Both the position numbers and the translations under genes were made by a program. The notes below the pieces were generated by a model. It was not told the DNA's origin and ran no database searches. It saw nothing but the letters and a program-made list of their open reading frames with translations. From positions 14,269,926-14,333,925 of the forward strand of contig NC_072802.1 of the NCBI RefSeq assembly GCF_028583425.1: a DNA stretch of 64,000 nt, written 5' to 3'. Source of the stretch: Eublepharis macularius. Its lineage: Eukaryota > Chordata > Lepidosauria > Squamata > Eublepharidae. Each line of letters starts with the position of its first letter. Position 1 is the stretch's first letter. Positions 12,901-24,118 of the stretch are shown here, piece by piece.

Positions 12901-15900
12901 CCATTCTCACCCTGTAAAGATGTCCCAGAAGATACCGTGATCAATGGCACTGAAAGTCACTAAGAGGTCCAGTAGAATTAACAAAGGCTCACTCCCTCTG
13001 TCCCTCTCCAGACACAGGTCATCCACTAGGATGACCATTTCTGTTCCATAACAAGTCCTAAAACCAGATTGGAAAGGATTCAAACAGTCTGCCGCATCCA
13101 GGAAAGCTTGGAGCTGTCCAGCCACTTCCCATTCAGTCGTTTTGCTAAAGAATGGAGCGTTTGAGACTGGTTGGTAGTTATTGTAATCTCCTGTGTCCAG
13201 GCTAGGCATCTTTAGAAGTGGACACACTGCAGCCTGTTTCAAGGCCAGGATAGAGTCCAAGTCGGTATGAGTATGAGAGACTTTATCTATAAAGTGGTGG
13301 TGGATATTGAATGGAAAAGCTGTGGCTCCTGGCTTATTTGTCCAATTTACTCAAAAGAAAGAGGAGAATCCTGAAATAGAGGAAGGAGGCAGGAACTCCA
13401 TGAGGATCCATACTAGCAGTTCAAACAGATTTTATGCATGTATATATAAGAGGGGATTAATTGATTCCACGTAACCAAAGGGTGTATCGTGCAAGGCTGC
13501 CTCATTTGCAGTGTAATTCAGATGCTGGTTCCATGCTGGTTGAAATGATTGCCCTTGGCTTGGAATCGCAGGCCAGTAGACCACCTGGCTTAATCAGGCT
13601 TCATATGTGAAAAGTTTGGGCTACAGGAGTCTTTTGTAGTATATTTGGATGATGCTCAGTATCTGTTTCTGCACCCTGCAAGAAAGAGAGGATACGATTC
13701 TCCCACATTTTGTGACAAATTATCTTCAAATTATTTTTAAAATGTTTGCATTTTCAAAAGCACTGAACAGATTCTAATCTTTATAATGTTGAAGGTAGAA
13801 GTATAGGCAATAGAACTGGCCTTGACAAACATTCGTTGCCTGTAGGAGCCAATTAAAAAAACCTTAGGCACCTGTCTTATTTCCCAGCCATCAGGGTTTT
13901 GTGTTTTAATGACCAGTTTTTAAACTGTTGCTGCCACAAAACCAATTCCTAACCTCTTCGCAGGTGTGATATATAAATGAATATAGGGGTGACCCTTGCT
14001 GTTGTCATCGTAACAAAAAGCTAACCACTGACCCTGAGTTTCCCCTAATTTCTCACAGTTCCGTTATAGCTCCCTTTAATCAAACCTAGGAATCAGTGTA
14101 GAAATTAAGAAATGAATTCATCTATCGCCACTAAAGGTTGTAAAGTTACGTTTACATATAAAAAAGCAAAGATGATAGATTCATGCACATTTATTTTTAT
14201 ATCATATAACAAAACATTCTGATACAAAATTATAAATAAGCTTTGTACTGAGAAATGCCAGAAATGCTACAATAAAATCATTGCTGAAAATAGTAGGCAC
14301 CGTAAGGTGCCTTGGATTTGTCGAGCCCTGCAATAAAACATTAAAACTTTCCAGTTGGCTGTGTAGTATTTGATTGGGAAAATATTTAACAAAAGCGTTC
14401 CAGTAAATTAACAGTCTCCCTAAACAGTATTTATCCTTACTGGAATCATGCCTTAATAGGATATTTATGGGTGCCACAACAGCTCTTAAACTAGAAGTTC
14501 TTTGTAGTTATCTTAAGACATTTTTTCCTTTTCACTAACTCTTTCTTAAGGAATATATACGAAAGGTTGTCAGTATTGTGATAACTTGGATTTCAGTTTC
14601 TTCCTGATGCTGGCCACATTGGTGAAAGAGAGCGAAGGTATAATGAACATAAGCATTTAGTAGTTTCCATACATAACCCCGGAATAAGACCGTGCTATTA
14701 AAGTTAAACTGACATGTTGCTGAGTATTAAAAGCTTGGCCATGTCCCAATTTCCATCTTTGATTTACCAGCTTCTCTTTAATGGCACAAAAATCATGCTT
14801 ATTACAGAAGACTGGCCAACAAGTAATAAATGGTCTAATGGAATGACAGAGTAGCTCTTGTCTTCCCATTCCATTTTCTTCTGTGCTGTTACTGTAGGTC
14901 ATCGGATTGTTTCTCAGGTCAAGCAGTATGACAGGACCAGCCCCCCCCCCCTTGGGCAGCAACTCAGTGCTTTTTAATATATACAGAAATCTGTGACTCA
15001 TATTAGAGAACTCAGGCTGCCTTATACTGAGTCAAACCACTGGGCTGTCAAGGTCAGCACTTGTTCGTGCTTGATCAGCAGTGGCTCTCCGGGGTCTCTG
15101 GCCGAGGTGTTTCATATTGCCTCCTATCTAACCCTTTTAACTGGAGATGCTGGGAATTGAATCTGGGAATTAGATTTTTTTAAAATGGCTTAAATGCATT
15201 TTTAAAAAATCTCAATATGTTTGGAGAAATTTTCTCCTTTAGTCACTACTCAGTGAAATTGGCAGTGGATTCAAGACAGACAAAAGGAAGTATTTGTGCA
15301 TACAATGCATGAGTTTCACCAGTACAAGACAATGTTCAGGCCACAAACTTCTCTAAAGTTATCAGTGACTATTGGGAAAGATGATTAACTATCCAGAACT
15401 GGTTATCCCCAGTTACTAGATGCCTGGAAGAAACAATGTATCTCTGTAGCCTGCCCATGAGTGTCCCAAAGGAGCTGTTCAGCTGGCTAGCTGCTGTTGG
15501 AAGTAGATGGGTTTTTGATCTTGCATTGTAATATTTTCTGGTGTAAATTAACTAGGTGGTGTATATGAATCCAGCACTTGTCTAGCTCATGAATAGAGAA
15601 ACTTTCCCCCTGGATTTCAAATACACTCCATCAGACTGACTGAGGTTGCTGGCTGTTTGTGCCAAGAGAGAATAATTTCAAAGTTTAAGGCCACAAGGAA
15701 GGGATGACGGCATGGAAACAAATCCCTTCTTACTGTGCTGTGGAAACACATCGCACCACTACCTGGTAGCAAGGAAGGAGGGTAGGACTGTTCCTGCGAA
15801 CTGTTCCTGAGTGTACAAGGATACTTGAGCCAGGGCTCTGGAGTTAGTGACCCTGAATGTTTTGTATGTATCTTTTTGAAGGAAGATGTAGATTCTTTCA

Positions 15901-18900
15901 TGAAACAGCCCGGAAACGAGACAGCAGACATAGTGCTGAAGAAACTGGATGAACAGTATCAGAAATATAAATTTATGGAGCTTAACCTTGCCCAGAAGAA
16001 AAGAAGGTGAGTTTTGTTTCTTTTCTGTAAGCTATTCTGATGCTTGGAATTTCCCAAATTATCATGGGGGCTAATTAGTTAACACTTTGATCTATAAATA
16101 CTCTACCTTTTCCCTAAGAATCTGTTACCATAACATGGTTTCAGTTCATTTCTGTTTGCAGTAACAGAAGCTCAGTCAGACTTGGAGTAGCCATCAAGCT
16201 CCCTAGCAAACTGCCCTGGGGAAAATGCTACCTGACCCCAAGTTTGCAATCAGCCATACCCTGGGCCATGTAAGAAGAGGCCACGAGAACTAAGCACGAT
16301 ACACTGGACTGAAAGTGTTTTCTCTCAACAGTAGTGTGGCTGATATTTAGCTGTTGTAGAAATATTTTACATTTGATTTTAATTCACAGGTTAAAAAATC
16401 AAATTCCTGAAATTAAGCAGACGTTAGAAATCTTAAAGCACATGCAGAAGAAAAAGGTAAATGATTGTTTTATTGTGGATTTGTATATGGATATAGAAAA
16501 CTGATATCTCTTGTCATAGGGCCAATAAGATCCAAGCGTTCTCTCATGCCTAATCTAATTTCATGAATAAAAACATTGCTCTGAACGAATAGCATTTTTA
16601 TAGATAGAGAGAAAATAACTCCTATTTTAAATCTCATGTTATGTCCATAGGTAAGTTCAGTGGGCATTTCTGTCTTGCATTTGACAATACATCATTAATA
16701 CAATTCAGTATTGGAACAAAAACCTTTCTCGGTTGTAGAAAGCCACGTCTTTGATTTTTATCAGTGCTGCCTTATTTACTTTCATCTGTTCTTTCCAAAG
16801 GAGTCCACAAACCCAATGGAAACCCGATTCTTATTGGCAGATAACCTCTACTGTAAAGCATCAGTTCCTCCGACAGATAAAGTTTGCCTGTGGTTGGGGG
16901 TAAGTGATAAAAAAATAATTGGGTTAAGAATTACTAAGTTGCAGAATTCAGCATCTCTGACTCAGATGCTGGAATTATTCTAGCCACAAATCCAACTGGA
17001 GGATAGATTTTGTTGGTTTTATTTCATGTTCAGTTTTAACCAATTAGTCACACTTACAACATTCACGAAGCCCTTTCCTCTTGTACTCTGAAGGCATAAT
17101 TGCTGTTTTCAATCAATGGAATCCTTAGGTGCTATAGAACTTGGTGATACTGAAAACAGGACCTTTCTGCCAGTATAAAGCAGCTTCATATGTTCAGGAT
17201 AGAAAATATCCAGAAGTAACTGCTGGACTCAGGCTATAAAATAATGATTATTGCTTGCTTAGCTCGGAGGGAAGACTATGAGAGCCCCCTTGCTCTGATC
17301 CTGATCTAGAGAAGGGGAAGGAGCAGAGGTTAATTCCAGATGTTGTTGTCTGAAAACACAACCATGCCAGCAGCAGAATATTTATAGCCAATGGTCAAAG
17401 CACAGCAGTTTCTGGTTGAGAAGCTTTTTTTCTGTGCTATGAAACTAATCTCACCAAGAATCTGTATTGGAACCTGCGTGGATTGAACATATTCTAAGTG
17501 ATTTGGAGTCCGAGTTGAGCAGCAAGGTAGCAGAGTTTTGTGGCTGACCCTAACCTAGAGGGTTGTGAAAAACTGGACTGTGAAGAGCTCCAAAAGCATC
17601 CATCTGTGTGAATGGGCAAAAAATTCAAGTAAGTGTAACATTATGTGTATTGGAGCAGAAACTCCCAAGAATTACAAGGTACTTTGAGGCTAAGATAAGC
17701 TTACTAATCACAAAATCTGTAAATTAACTTGATTTATTGTAGGCTGCTGTCAAAAAACACCCATACCCAAAGTAACTGAGAAGTCATAGGTCAGCCACGA
17801 CTCTTAGGTGTTCACCAGTCTGTTTAATTAAGAGTCTTTGAATTATCGCAGCAGGGTTTCCATCCAGTGGCACCTTACAGGCCAACAAGATTTTCAGAGT
17901 TTACCCTTTCTAGAGCCAGAGTTCCTTTCTTCAGACTATTGCTGTTCTTAAGTGTGTGGGCCTAAGATGAGATCAAAGCCAGGGGAATAATGGTGCTGTC
18001 CTCTGCCGCTGTAGCATAGTGGTTAAGTGGTTGAGTTGCAAGTAGAGGGACTCAGCAGGTGGCCTTGGGTGAGCCTTCCAGCTCAGCCTCCCCCCCCCCC
18101 AATTATTGGGGAGATAATAATACACTGGCTTTGTTCTCCATTTTGAGTAGGGCACTAATCTGTCTAGAAGAGTGGTATATAAGATCAGTTATTTTTTACT
18201 ACTACTACTACTGGAAAGTTGAAGGCAGAGAAGGTGTTGGTGTTGGACCCATAGCCCTGGCTTTACTATTTGTAACAGTTAATACTCTATGACTCCTTGA
18301 AATTCTTCAGCTGAAATATTGTTGCTCTTAGGCCAATGTAATGCTGGAGTATGATATTGATGAAGCCCAGGCACTGCTAGAAAAGAATCTCTCCACAGCC
18401 ACAAGGAACCTGGAGTCTCTAGAAGAAGATCTGGATTTTCTTAGAGATCAATTCACTACTACAGAAGTCAGTATCCTTTTTCTTTTAAAGGCGGATGCTT
18501 CATTCAGGATCTTATTTATTTACTCTCTAGTTGCAAACTGGCTTTGAGTTGGTTTGCTTGTTGAAACAACTGAAGTAAAAGGAGAGAGAATCCAGTAACG
18601 ACTACAGATAGAAATATTTTAATGCAGTGGCATGTTTTGGGTTGCTCTTCATAGGAAAATGCTGTGCAATTTAAAAAATCATCTGGAGACTTGCAAGTTT
18701 GAAACATACTGGGATATTTCTATATATACCTATTAGGCTGGTTTGCTTCTTTGCCTGTATTAGTTAGAGTGACCCTGTTCTGCTTGTTGGAACAATTGGC
18801 TGATTCCTTCAGAAGAGAAAAGAAGCCTGGATAATTCTCATCTATATCTTGATAAATTGGTTGTCTGTAATGTCCTGCCAAGCACTGAAGGGAGAATTGC

Positions 18901-21900
18901 CATGCGTCTCTCTCATATCCGAAATCTGGGGGAGAAGAGAGTGAACAGGTTTTTTTCTTGCAGCTTAAATACCATGAAACGACCAATTTACCAAGTGGTT
19001 ATGTGCAGGTTTTCATTATGGTTAATGGTCCAGTAATCTGCATTTCCCTATAGTTTCTAGTTTATTAAGGGCTAGTTCACTTGAATTAGCTCTGCCTTTT
19101 TAAAATTCCACATAAGCATGCATGCGCTTTAGTATATGGACTGAATAGGTGCTACTGTGAGTGGACTGTCAGCATTTCCATGGTTGCTTCCTTCATAAAG
19201 GACAGTCACTGCCGCCCCCCCCCCCATTGTCTAAGACAAGGTTTTTATCACTCCCCTATTTAAGACATTCTTCTGCCTCCCCTTTCAGGATCATCCTACT
19301 ATATAAAAGGCTAACCGTGTTTCTGACAACTCACTTCCTATCCTGGTGCGCCTCCAGCAGACACTGCTGTGGAGGGAAGCCCAGACAAAGTAGCCCATTC
19401 TCTCCAGAGAACGCGCCGTGGCGGGAAGCCCAGGCCAGGATCATTTGTGAAGCCGGCAGCAGTGCCTGCCCCCTGCCTTCACCCAGCCGGGATCAAAAGT
19501 GGAGCAGATGGCAATACCCACCCCCTACCTTCTCTCAGCTGAGATCAGGCACGAAGCAGCTGGTGATGCCCGGCCCTCGCCTTCACCCAGCTGGGATCAG
19601 GCACGGAGCAGAGGGCAATGCCTGCCCCTACCTTCACCCAGGTGGGATCAGGAGCATAGCAGATGGCAATGACCACTTACCGTTCAACCTGCTGGAAGAA
19701 GGTGGGGAGCAGGTGGGAATGCCTCCCACCTTTCACATGGACGAAATCAGGCGCAGAGCAGGAAGTAATGCCCGCCCACCCTTCACCTGCCCGGGATCAT
19801 GAAGGGAACAGGAGACAATGTCCAACCCCTCTTCACCCGTCCGGGATTGGGAACAGAGTAGGTGGCAATGCCCATCCCTGCTTCACCTGGCTAGGATCAG
19901 GGGAGGAGCAGATGGCAATGCTCATCCCCCCTTAACCTGGCTGGGATCAGGAATGAAGCAGTAGGCAGTGCCCTCTCCTCCTTCACCGGCCGGGATTAGG
20001 AACAGAGCATGAGGCAATGCCTGCCCCCACCCTTTACCAGGCCAGGATCAGGCATGGAGCAGGTGGCAATGCCTGCTCCCTGTCTTCACCTGGCCGGGAT
20101 CAGGCATGGAGCAGGAAGCAGTGCCTGCCCCCCCCCTTTACCTGGCAGGGATCAGGAGCAGAGGAGATGGCAAAGCCCCACATCCTACCTTCACCCGGAC
20201 AGGATCAGACATGGCGCAGGAGGTGATGCCCGCCCCTTTTCACCCAGCCAGCAACAGGTACGGAGAAGGTGGCAATGCCTCTCTTAACCTGGCCAGGATC
20301 AGGCCCGCAGGTGGCAATGCCCACCCCCCCTCACCCAGCCAGAATCAGGCATGGAGCAGTTGGCAATGCCCGCCCCCCCTTTCACCCAGGTGCAGAACAA
20401 CCAGCAATGCCCGCCCCCCCCTTCACCCAGCTGGGATCAGGAGCAGTGCAGGTGACAGTGCCTGCCCCCCTTCACCCAGCTGGGATAAGGAGTGGGTCAG
20501 GTGGCAATGCCTGACCTTGCCTTCACCCAGACAGAATCAGGCACTGAGCAGGAGGCAATGCCTGCCCCCCATTCACCTGGCTGGGATCAGGAGCGGAGCA
20601 GGTGGCAATGCCCCCCCCTCACCAGGCCGGGATCCAGCACAGAGCAGGAGGCAATGTCCAACCCCTCTTCACCCAGCTGGGATCAGGAGCGGAGCAGGCG
20701 GCAGTGCCCACCCTCTGCCTTCACCTGGCCGGGATGAGGCCTGGAGTAGGAGGCAATGCCTTCACCCCCCTTTACTTAGCCTGGGTTTGGTGCAGAGCAG
20801 GTGGCAATGCCCGTCCCCCTTCACCCGAACAGAATCAGCACTGAGCAGGAGGCAATGCCTGCCTTTCCCTTCACCTGACCAGGATCAGTAACGGAGCAGG
20901 TGGCAAGGTCCCTCCCACCTTCACCCAGCCAGGATCAGGAGCTTAGTAGGTGGCAGCGTCCGTCCGCCACCTTCACCCAGCCAGGATCAGTCACGGAGGA
21001 GAACGCAATGTCCGCTTGCCCTCCCTCCCCTTTCTAGAGCCCATTGTATTTTTTCCCACAACGGGCTTTGTTACTAGTCAACTTACAGTCTGCGTTTTTT
21101 GTTGTGGATTGTGCAATTAAAAAAAATTCAACAATGCAATGAAAATTGACTATAGTGTTTAGAGATTAAAACTGCAACCCTGTTCCCTTTATCAAAATGC
21201 CCTCTTGAGCAATTCCACTTTGCCCCCTCCACTCACATCCTCCTTTTGCTGCCCCCAGGTTTGCTTCTCACTTTCCCATTTTTAAAAAAGCCTTTAATTG
21301 CCATAAAGGTAGCAACGTCTCTCATTTTTGCCCTCATTTTTTTACGCCCTCCCTGAAAAATTGTGTCTCCCTTCCCCACCCCAGTCCTCTTTTTTAAAAA
21401 AAATTTGAGGGCAGCTTTTCATAACTTCCAAGATTCTGGGATGAGGGTAGTTGACTTTTTAAATGTGATTTGTGTGTGTGCGCCCAATAGAACAAAATGT
21501 GTCACCCACCCATTCATTGTTAACATCTGATTAGTTTGGAAGTTTTTACAGTTTACAGGTAACATTGTGGTGTGATTGGATTTCACAGTTAATTAGTAGC
21601 AAACAATTCTTAGCTGCCAAGTCCGGCAACATGCAGTTTGTGGGCCATGGTCTGTAAGGACCACTGGCTTGTGCTAAAGTAAAAAATTTTTTACACGATT
21701 GTGTCCCCAAGCGTACATTCCTACAAAGAGGATGAAGTGCCACTTACGCCTGGGTGACCTGTTTCTGGAGATTTTAAAAGGTTAGTCTTGTCATATTATC
21801 AAAGAATGGTGGCCTTCATGCTCCCACCCGTACTGATGGTATTTAAAACATACTTAAAACCTCAGTTCTTGGCATGTTTTCCTGGTGTTGTGCTTGCAGA

Positions 21901-22173
21901 CGGTGGCGTCTGTGGTTTGTCAGTTTTCGGAGCATCGATCTTTGTATTTGAAATGTACAGTATAGGCGCTTGTTTCACAAATGGCGGTGCCTGGTGTCCA
22001 GGCATCAAATTGCTGTTGTGCTGCCGGTGCGTTCAGCAGCCACAAAAGCTGGCAGCTTCTTTAATCTCACTAAACGACACTTTTCTTAACTGCATTTCCC
22101 AGATATGGCTAGAGTTTATAATTGGGATGTAAAGAGAAGAAACAAGGACGACCCATCCAAAAACAAAGCATAG
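6685..22173 (+). CDS. VBP1: Prefoldin subunit 3 (VHL-binding protein 1), complete, six coding exons
   Basis: VBP1 is an alpha-type subunit of the hexameric prefoldin chaperone, which binds nascent actin and tubulin in the cytosol and passes them to the TRiC/CCT chaperonin. It also binds the VHL protein. Exons are 6685-6777, 15882-16006, 16390-16456, 16801-16899, 18332-18470 and 22103-22173. All junctions are GT-AG, and the phases join exactly to 197 codons plus stop TAG, the same length as the human protein as I recall it. Visible landmarks are [54 protein letters not shown] and the C-terminal [15 protein letters not shown]. The flanking helices form the prefoldin coiled coil around a beta-hairpin core. 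The N-terminal 20 residues are Ala/Gly-rich and differ from mammals, as expected for this variable segment. The gene is intact. The neighbour RAB39B is convergent, as in human Xq28. Confidence 0.98.
6985..7075 (+). mobile_element. tRNA-derived SINE fragment, family A
   Basis: It contains GAGTTCGAATCC (B-box-like), followed by 'gtgaaactcattgggcgatcttgagccactca', the family-A body seen more fully at 43662. Truncated at both ends. VBP1 intron 1. Confidence 0.55.
7083..7300. mobile_element. MITE-like repeat, TAGGGTTGCCA-type ends, copy 1
   Basis: The ends are inverted: tagggttgtcagct on the left and the complement of taggcttgtcagcc on the right. Internal words 'ggtataatcccatagag' and 'ctccaggtgaactgatctct' are shared with the copy just downstream. 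It has no coding capacity. Confidence 0.65.
7303..7540. mobile_element. MITE-like repeat, TAGGGTTGCCA-type ends, copy 2
   Basis: Left end agagttgccagttgcaggt, right end gaggctggcaacctta. The order of internal words is the same as in copy 1, so the two lie head to tail with only a few bases between them. Confidence 0.65.
7735..9990 (+). mobile_element. L2-like non-LTR retrotransposon (LINE), 5'-truncated, decayed
   Basis: The reading frame, interrupted several times, shows a LINE reverse transcriptase in order: [16 protein letters not shown] near 8280, [19 protein letters not shown] near 8490, [16 protein letters not shown] near 8660 and [10 protein letters not shown] near 8755 with the catalytic YADD. 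The C-terminal block [20 protein letters not shown] near 9270 and [13 protein letters not shown] is typical of L2-clade elements. The 3' UTR ends CTCAGTGAGAAAGGCGGAAT plus an ATTA-type tandem tail. The endonuclease half is missing. In VBP1 intron 1. The same family has 3' fragments at 5173, 23573, 39045, 40655 and 50697. Confidence 0.85.
10115..10290 (-). mobile_element. tRNA-derived SINE, family B (minus strand)
   Basis: It carries the body phrase 'caagtcagaccactggtct', then the tRNA-like head in reverse: ggaattgaacctgag is the complement of a B box, and 'ccatgaacca' falls at the A-box position. Confidence 0.55.
10331..10525 (-). mobile_element. tRNA-derived SINE, family B (minus strand), second copy
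   Basis: It starts with 'gaagctgctttgtattg', then 'ctgtccagggtcttaggcag', and ends in a reversed head 'gattgaagcagggacctgtt...ccgtggctc'. It lies next to the preceding copy in the same direction. Confidence 0.55.
11442..11498. repeat. 29-bp direct tandem duplication
   Basis: The unit beginning atatgttattaaacatatat is present twice, at 11442 and 11471. The second copy differs only in its last bases. Within VBP1 intron 1. Confidence 0.9.
11926..11990 (-). mobile_element. 39-bp retroelement stub between 13-bp target duplications
   Basis: AGAGGGCATGTTC occurs exactly at 11926-11938 and 11978-11990. The 39 bases between read, on the minus strand, as an A/T-rich 3' tail (ctgtactggttatt...aaataaatctgattgatt). 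This looks like an extreme 5'-truncated target-primed insertion. Confidence 0.6.
12180..13290 (-). mobile_element. L2-like LINE fragment, second family (minus strand)
   Basis: On the minus strand it encodes, with interruptions, [56 protein letters not shown] and [15 protein letters not shown], the order of a LINE reverse transcriptase 5' of the YADD box. The 3' tail is the tatttatttattt run at about 12190. The part carrying YADD is deleted. Lies in VBP1 intron 1. Confidence 0.75.
13300..15000. other. VBP1 intron 1, no feature recognised
   Basis: AT-rich unique-looking sequence with a poly-C run at 14939-14951. No exon with usable splice sites and no known repeat was recognised. Confidence 0.4.
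15003..15175 (-). mobile_element. tRNA-derived SINE, family B (minus strand)
   Basis: A good copy: 'caggctgccttatactgagt', 'ggtctctggccgaggtgttt', then 'aactggagatgctgggaatt' and 'gaatctggga', where the tRNA-like head breaks off. In VBP1 intron 1. Confidence 0.75.
15882..16006 (+). CDS. VBP1: VBP1 coding exon 2
   Basis: Follows the acceptor TTTTTGAAG and ends before GTGAGT. It encodes [16 protein letters not shown] through LAQKKR, the first prefoldin helix. The last codon is split after two bases (AG). Confidence 0.97.
16390..16456 (+). CDS. VBP1: VBP1 coding exon 3
   Basis: Starts after ATTCACAG with the G that completes an Arg codon, encodes [19 protein letters not shown] plus lysines, and ends before GTAAAT. 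Confidence 0.97.
16801..16899 (+). CDS. VBP1: VBP1 coding exon 4
   Basis: 33 codons, [16 protein letters not shown] to VCLWLG, between the acceptor CTTTCCAAAG and the donor GTAAGT. This is the beta-hairpin core of the subunit. Confidence 0.97.
17862..17945 (-). mobile_element. PLE-derived 3' arm (minus strand)
   Basis: It reads ccagtggcaccttacaggcc, aacaagattttcagagtt, taccctttctagagccagag, then cttcagac: the second-family PLE arm in reverse with a decayed hammerhead region. VBP1 intron 4. Confidence 0.5.
18005..18215 (+). mobile_element. tRNA-derived SINE, family A, with TAC-repeat tail
   Basis: The tRNA-like head has CTGTAGCATAGTGGTTAAGT (A-box region). The body follows ('ggtggccttgggtgagcctt', poly-C, 'ggggagataataatacac'), and the tail is (TAC)5 after 'gtatataagatcag'. 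VBP1 intron 4. Confidence 0.7.
18332..18470 (+). CDS. VBP1: VBP1 coding exon 5
   Basis: Starts after GCTCTTAG and encodes [13 protein letters not shown] to QFTTTEV plus the first base of an Asn codon. The donor is GTATCC, weaker than the others. The nearby GTCAGT would give the wrong phase for exon 6. Confidence 0.95.
19294..21077 (+). mobile_element. Non-autonomous Helitron, 1.78 kb
   Basis: The 5' end is A|TCCTACTATATAAAAGGC at 19294. The 3' end is CTAG|T at 21074-21077. Just before the 3' end a hairpin (AGCCCATTGT / ACAACGGGCT, one mismatch, loop of about 10 bases) spans about 21039-21065. TC start, hairpin, CTAG end and A/T flanks are the defining Helitron features. There is no Rep/helicase frame. 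Almost the whole interior is a 52-bp minisatellite. It sits in VBP1 intron 5. Confidence 0.88.
19480..21010. repeat. 52-bp minisatellite inside the Helitron, about 28-30 units
   Basis: The unit is GGGATCAGGCATGGAGCAGG, then TGGCAATGCC, then a C-rich part ending TTCACCYRGCC. GATC words at 20046, 20098 and 20150 fix the period at 52 bp. Units vary by a few bases and by poly-C length. As 52 is not a multiple of three, open frames run through in different registers and are not genes. Confidence 0.92.
22103..22173 (+). CDS. VBP1: VBP1 coding exon 6 (last)
   Basis: Starts after GCATTTCCCAG with AT, completing the Asn codon, then [22 protein letters not shown] and TAG at 22171-22173. Confidence 0.97.
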
Positions 22174-23225
22174 TTTGCCAACTTTAAACGTGGTTCTGAT
22201 TTTCAAGATATTTTCTTATTTTAAACAGACCTTTAAGTTCAGCCTTTGATGGACTGAGTTTAGTTTAATTGCATCCGTTGGTAACATAAAAATCTTAAAA
22301 TAATGGTGAGCGCCCTTTTATTTATTGGCAACCCCAATTTGGTTCCATGCATGCTTCATGACATTACAGTTGGCTTGGAAAGCCAGCCACGAAGGGCTTG
22401 GCATTCAGCCAGAGCAGTCTGTCACAGGGCAGCCTAAAAGTGAAGTGCGTTTGTGACATTTGAGTCCAGGACATTTTAGCAGGGCACATCTTTCCCTTGC
22501 AAAGAGATTGTGTTAGATCATTATTATATACACTTGATGAAGGAAGCCATCAAGATTTGGCATGTCAGGGGGAACACGCAGCCTATGAGAGAGAGCCGAT
22601 ATTTTGGGGAGGGGGAAATACAGTACAGCCCCATGTTCATTGCAATAGTTTTTTTTAAAAAAAAATTCACATGTCGTCCACTATTCTGTTATAAGCAATT
22701 ACTGGCTCAGCTTAAATCTACGTTCTCCATAGAGAGTCATGATCCACCTACAATGAAAGGGTATAATGGCTTGAATAGCACAGCTTGGGTGCAGCCTGAT
22801 TCCATTTTGCTTTCATGCAAGTGCCCTGTTCGCTCTTCCAAGTGTATAGAATTGGGTGATGTACAGACGCTGCTGGCCTGTTGCACTCGAGTCACCTCAT
22901 CCTGCAGTCCCTTCTGTCAAGTTCGGATGTCTTAATGCTTGTAAAGACACACTTGGTGAAACCTGCATTCAGTGCGAATCCCTCTTTTGAGCTCAGCTTC
23001 AACTGCTGACGGGTGGGATGTTATTCCCGTGTTGCTTATTACGAAGGCTCACAAGAAGCGTTGCCTTAATATCTTGGCTCTTTCTTTCAAGCTAGCGCGA
23101 TCCGATGGTCAGATGAATGGCGCTGCTGCTGAGTAGATGGCAATGCAGGTTTCACTTCAGAATAAAAGCAAATGTTAACTGTGTTCTAGTTTCATGTAAT
23201 AAAAATACTTGTAAAATTTTTGTAC
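22174..23225 (+). other. VBP1: VBP1 3' UTR
   Basis: The sequence after the VBP1 stop has no known repeat and runs to two canonical polyadenylation signals. The UTR length of about 1 kb is inferred. Confidence 0.7.
23161..23203 (+). promoter_or_regulatory. VBP1: VBP1 polyadenylation signals
   Basis: AATAAA at 23161-23166 and again at 23198-23203, followed by a T-rich stretch (ttttgtacttttatttc) as expected downstream of a cleavage site. Confidence 0.65.
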
Positions 23226-23572
23226 TTTTATTTCATTATATTAAAACACGGCAGAAACCTCTTGTGCCTATTTCTTATGAGTGAAATGGCAGCAACACTT
23301 CTGGAAGATTGTTGCTGGAGGGCGGAATACAAATATGATATAAATAAAATAAAGATTCCTGGAGTGATTTAGCGGGAAGCAGCAGCCACCCAGGAAAGAT
23401 GCGTTAACGAGAGGGACGCAGTGAAGCCAAGCCTCACACTGAGCTGCATACTGAAAATACTTCTTTTTTGAAGTGATTATATAAACAAATTTGCAGCATG
23501 TAGTAAAACAAAAAGAAAGCTGTATTATTCATTCCTAGAACAAAAATGACTTGGATTTTTGTGTGTGCATTA

Positions 23573-23650
23573 TTTATAGTCCACCTTACTCATTGAAACT
23601 CAAGGCGGATTACACAGTGCAAGTCGATGCAGTCAGCAGGAGGGGGCATC
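23573..23650 (-). mobile_element. L2-like LINE 3' tail (minus strand)
   Basis: 'tttatagtccaccttactca', 'ttgaaactcaaggcggatta' and 'cacagtgcaa' are the complement of the L2-like 3' end described at 7735-9990. Confidence 0.6.
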
Positions 23651-23691
23651 CAGTAACAACACCGAGTATTTAAGCTATAGCAGGTCTACCC

Positions 23692-23765
23692 AGAAATCAA
23701 CCCATTTTTATTTCATGGGGCTCACTGCCAAGGGGTGTCTTCCTAGGATTGCAGCCATATGCACA
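23692..23765. mobile_element. Half copy of a GTGCAATCCTA-end palindromic MITE
   Basis: It contains 'cctaggattgcagcc' at the right end and the family words 'caaccca' and 'catggggctcac'. Compare the fuller copies at 34195 and 60953. Confidence 0.4.
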
Positions 23766-23948
23766 ATCCCATTCCTGATCATTTACACCTGGAAAGACGA
23801 GAGAATCCACACACCCTTCCCTGTCTCCTCTTCCTATTGTAATCTTCTCTTCAAACATAATTCCCCCTTTAATTTTCCTCTACATATTTGAGAAAGGTAG
23901 CAGCCAGTGACTCAAAAGCTGATACTGAAATAAGTATTCTTAGTTTTT

Positions 23949-24118
23949 AAGAGCAAGATTCCAGCCCAGCAGCACCCCTAAGACTAACAAGACTTCCAAG
24001 GCATGAGCCTTGGAAGAGTCAAAGCTCCCTTTGTCTTGTCTTTGACCCTGAAAAGCCCAAACCCTGAAAATCTTGTTGGGCCTCAAGGTGCAGCTGGCCT
24101 CGAACCCTGCTCTTCTGC
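23949..24118. mobile_element. Palindromic PLE-derived insertion
   Basis: Left arm agagcaagattccagcccag, cagcacccctaagactaaca, agacttccaaggcatgagcc. Right arm cctgaaaatcttgttgggcc, tcaaggtgcagctggcctcg. The arms are inverse complements with diverged middles. It belongs to the same family as 4881-5028. Confidence 0.6.

Noticed and set aside
20106-20891. 261-codon open frame at 20.1-20.9 kb
   Set aside because: It runs entirely through the 52-bp minisatellite, with neighbouring frames equally open. A repeat artefact.
19480-21010. CRISPR-like array of repeats and spacers
   Set aside because: Vertebrate DNA, and the whole 52-bp unit repeats with no unique spacers. A minisatellite.
22510-22935. 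141-codon open frame 3' of VBP1
   Set aside because: It lies in the VBP1 3' UTR, with no recognisable domain or conserved start context.
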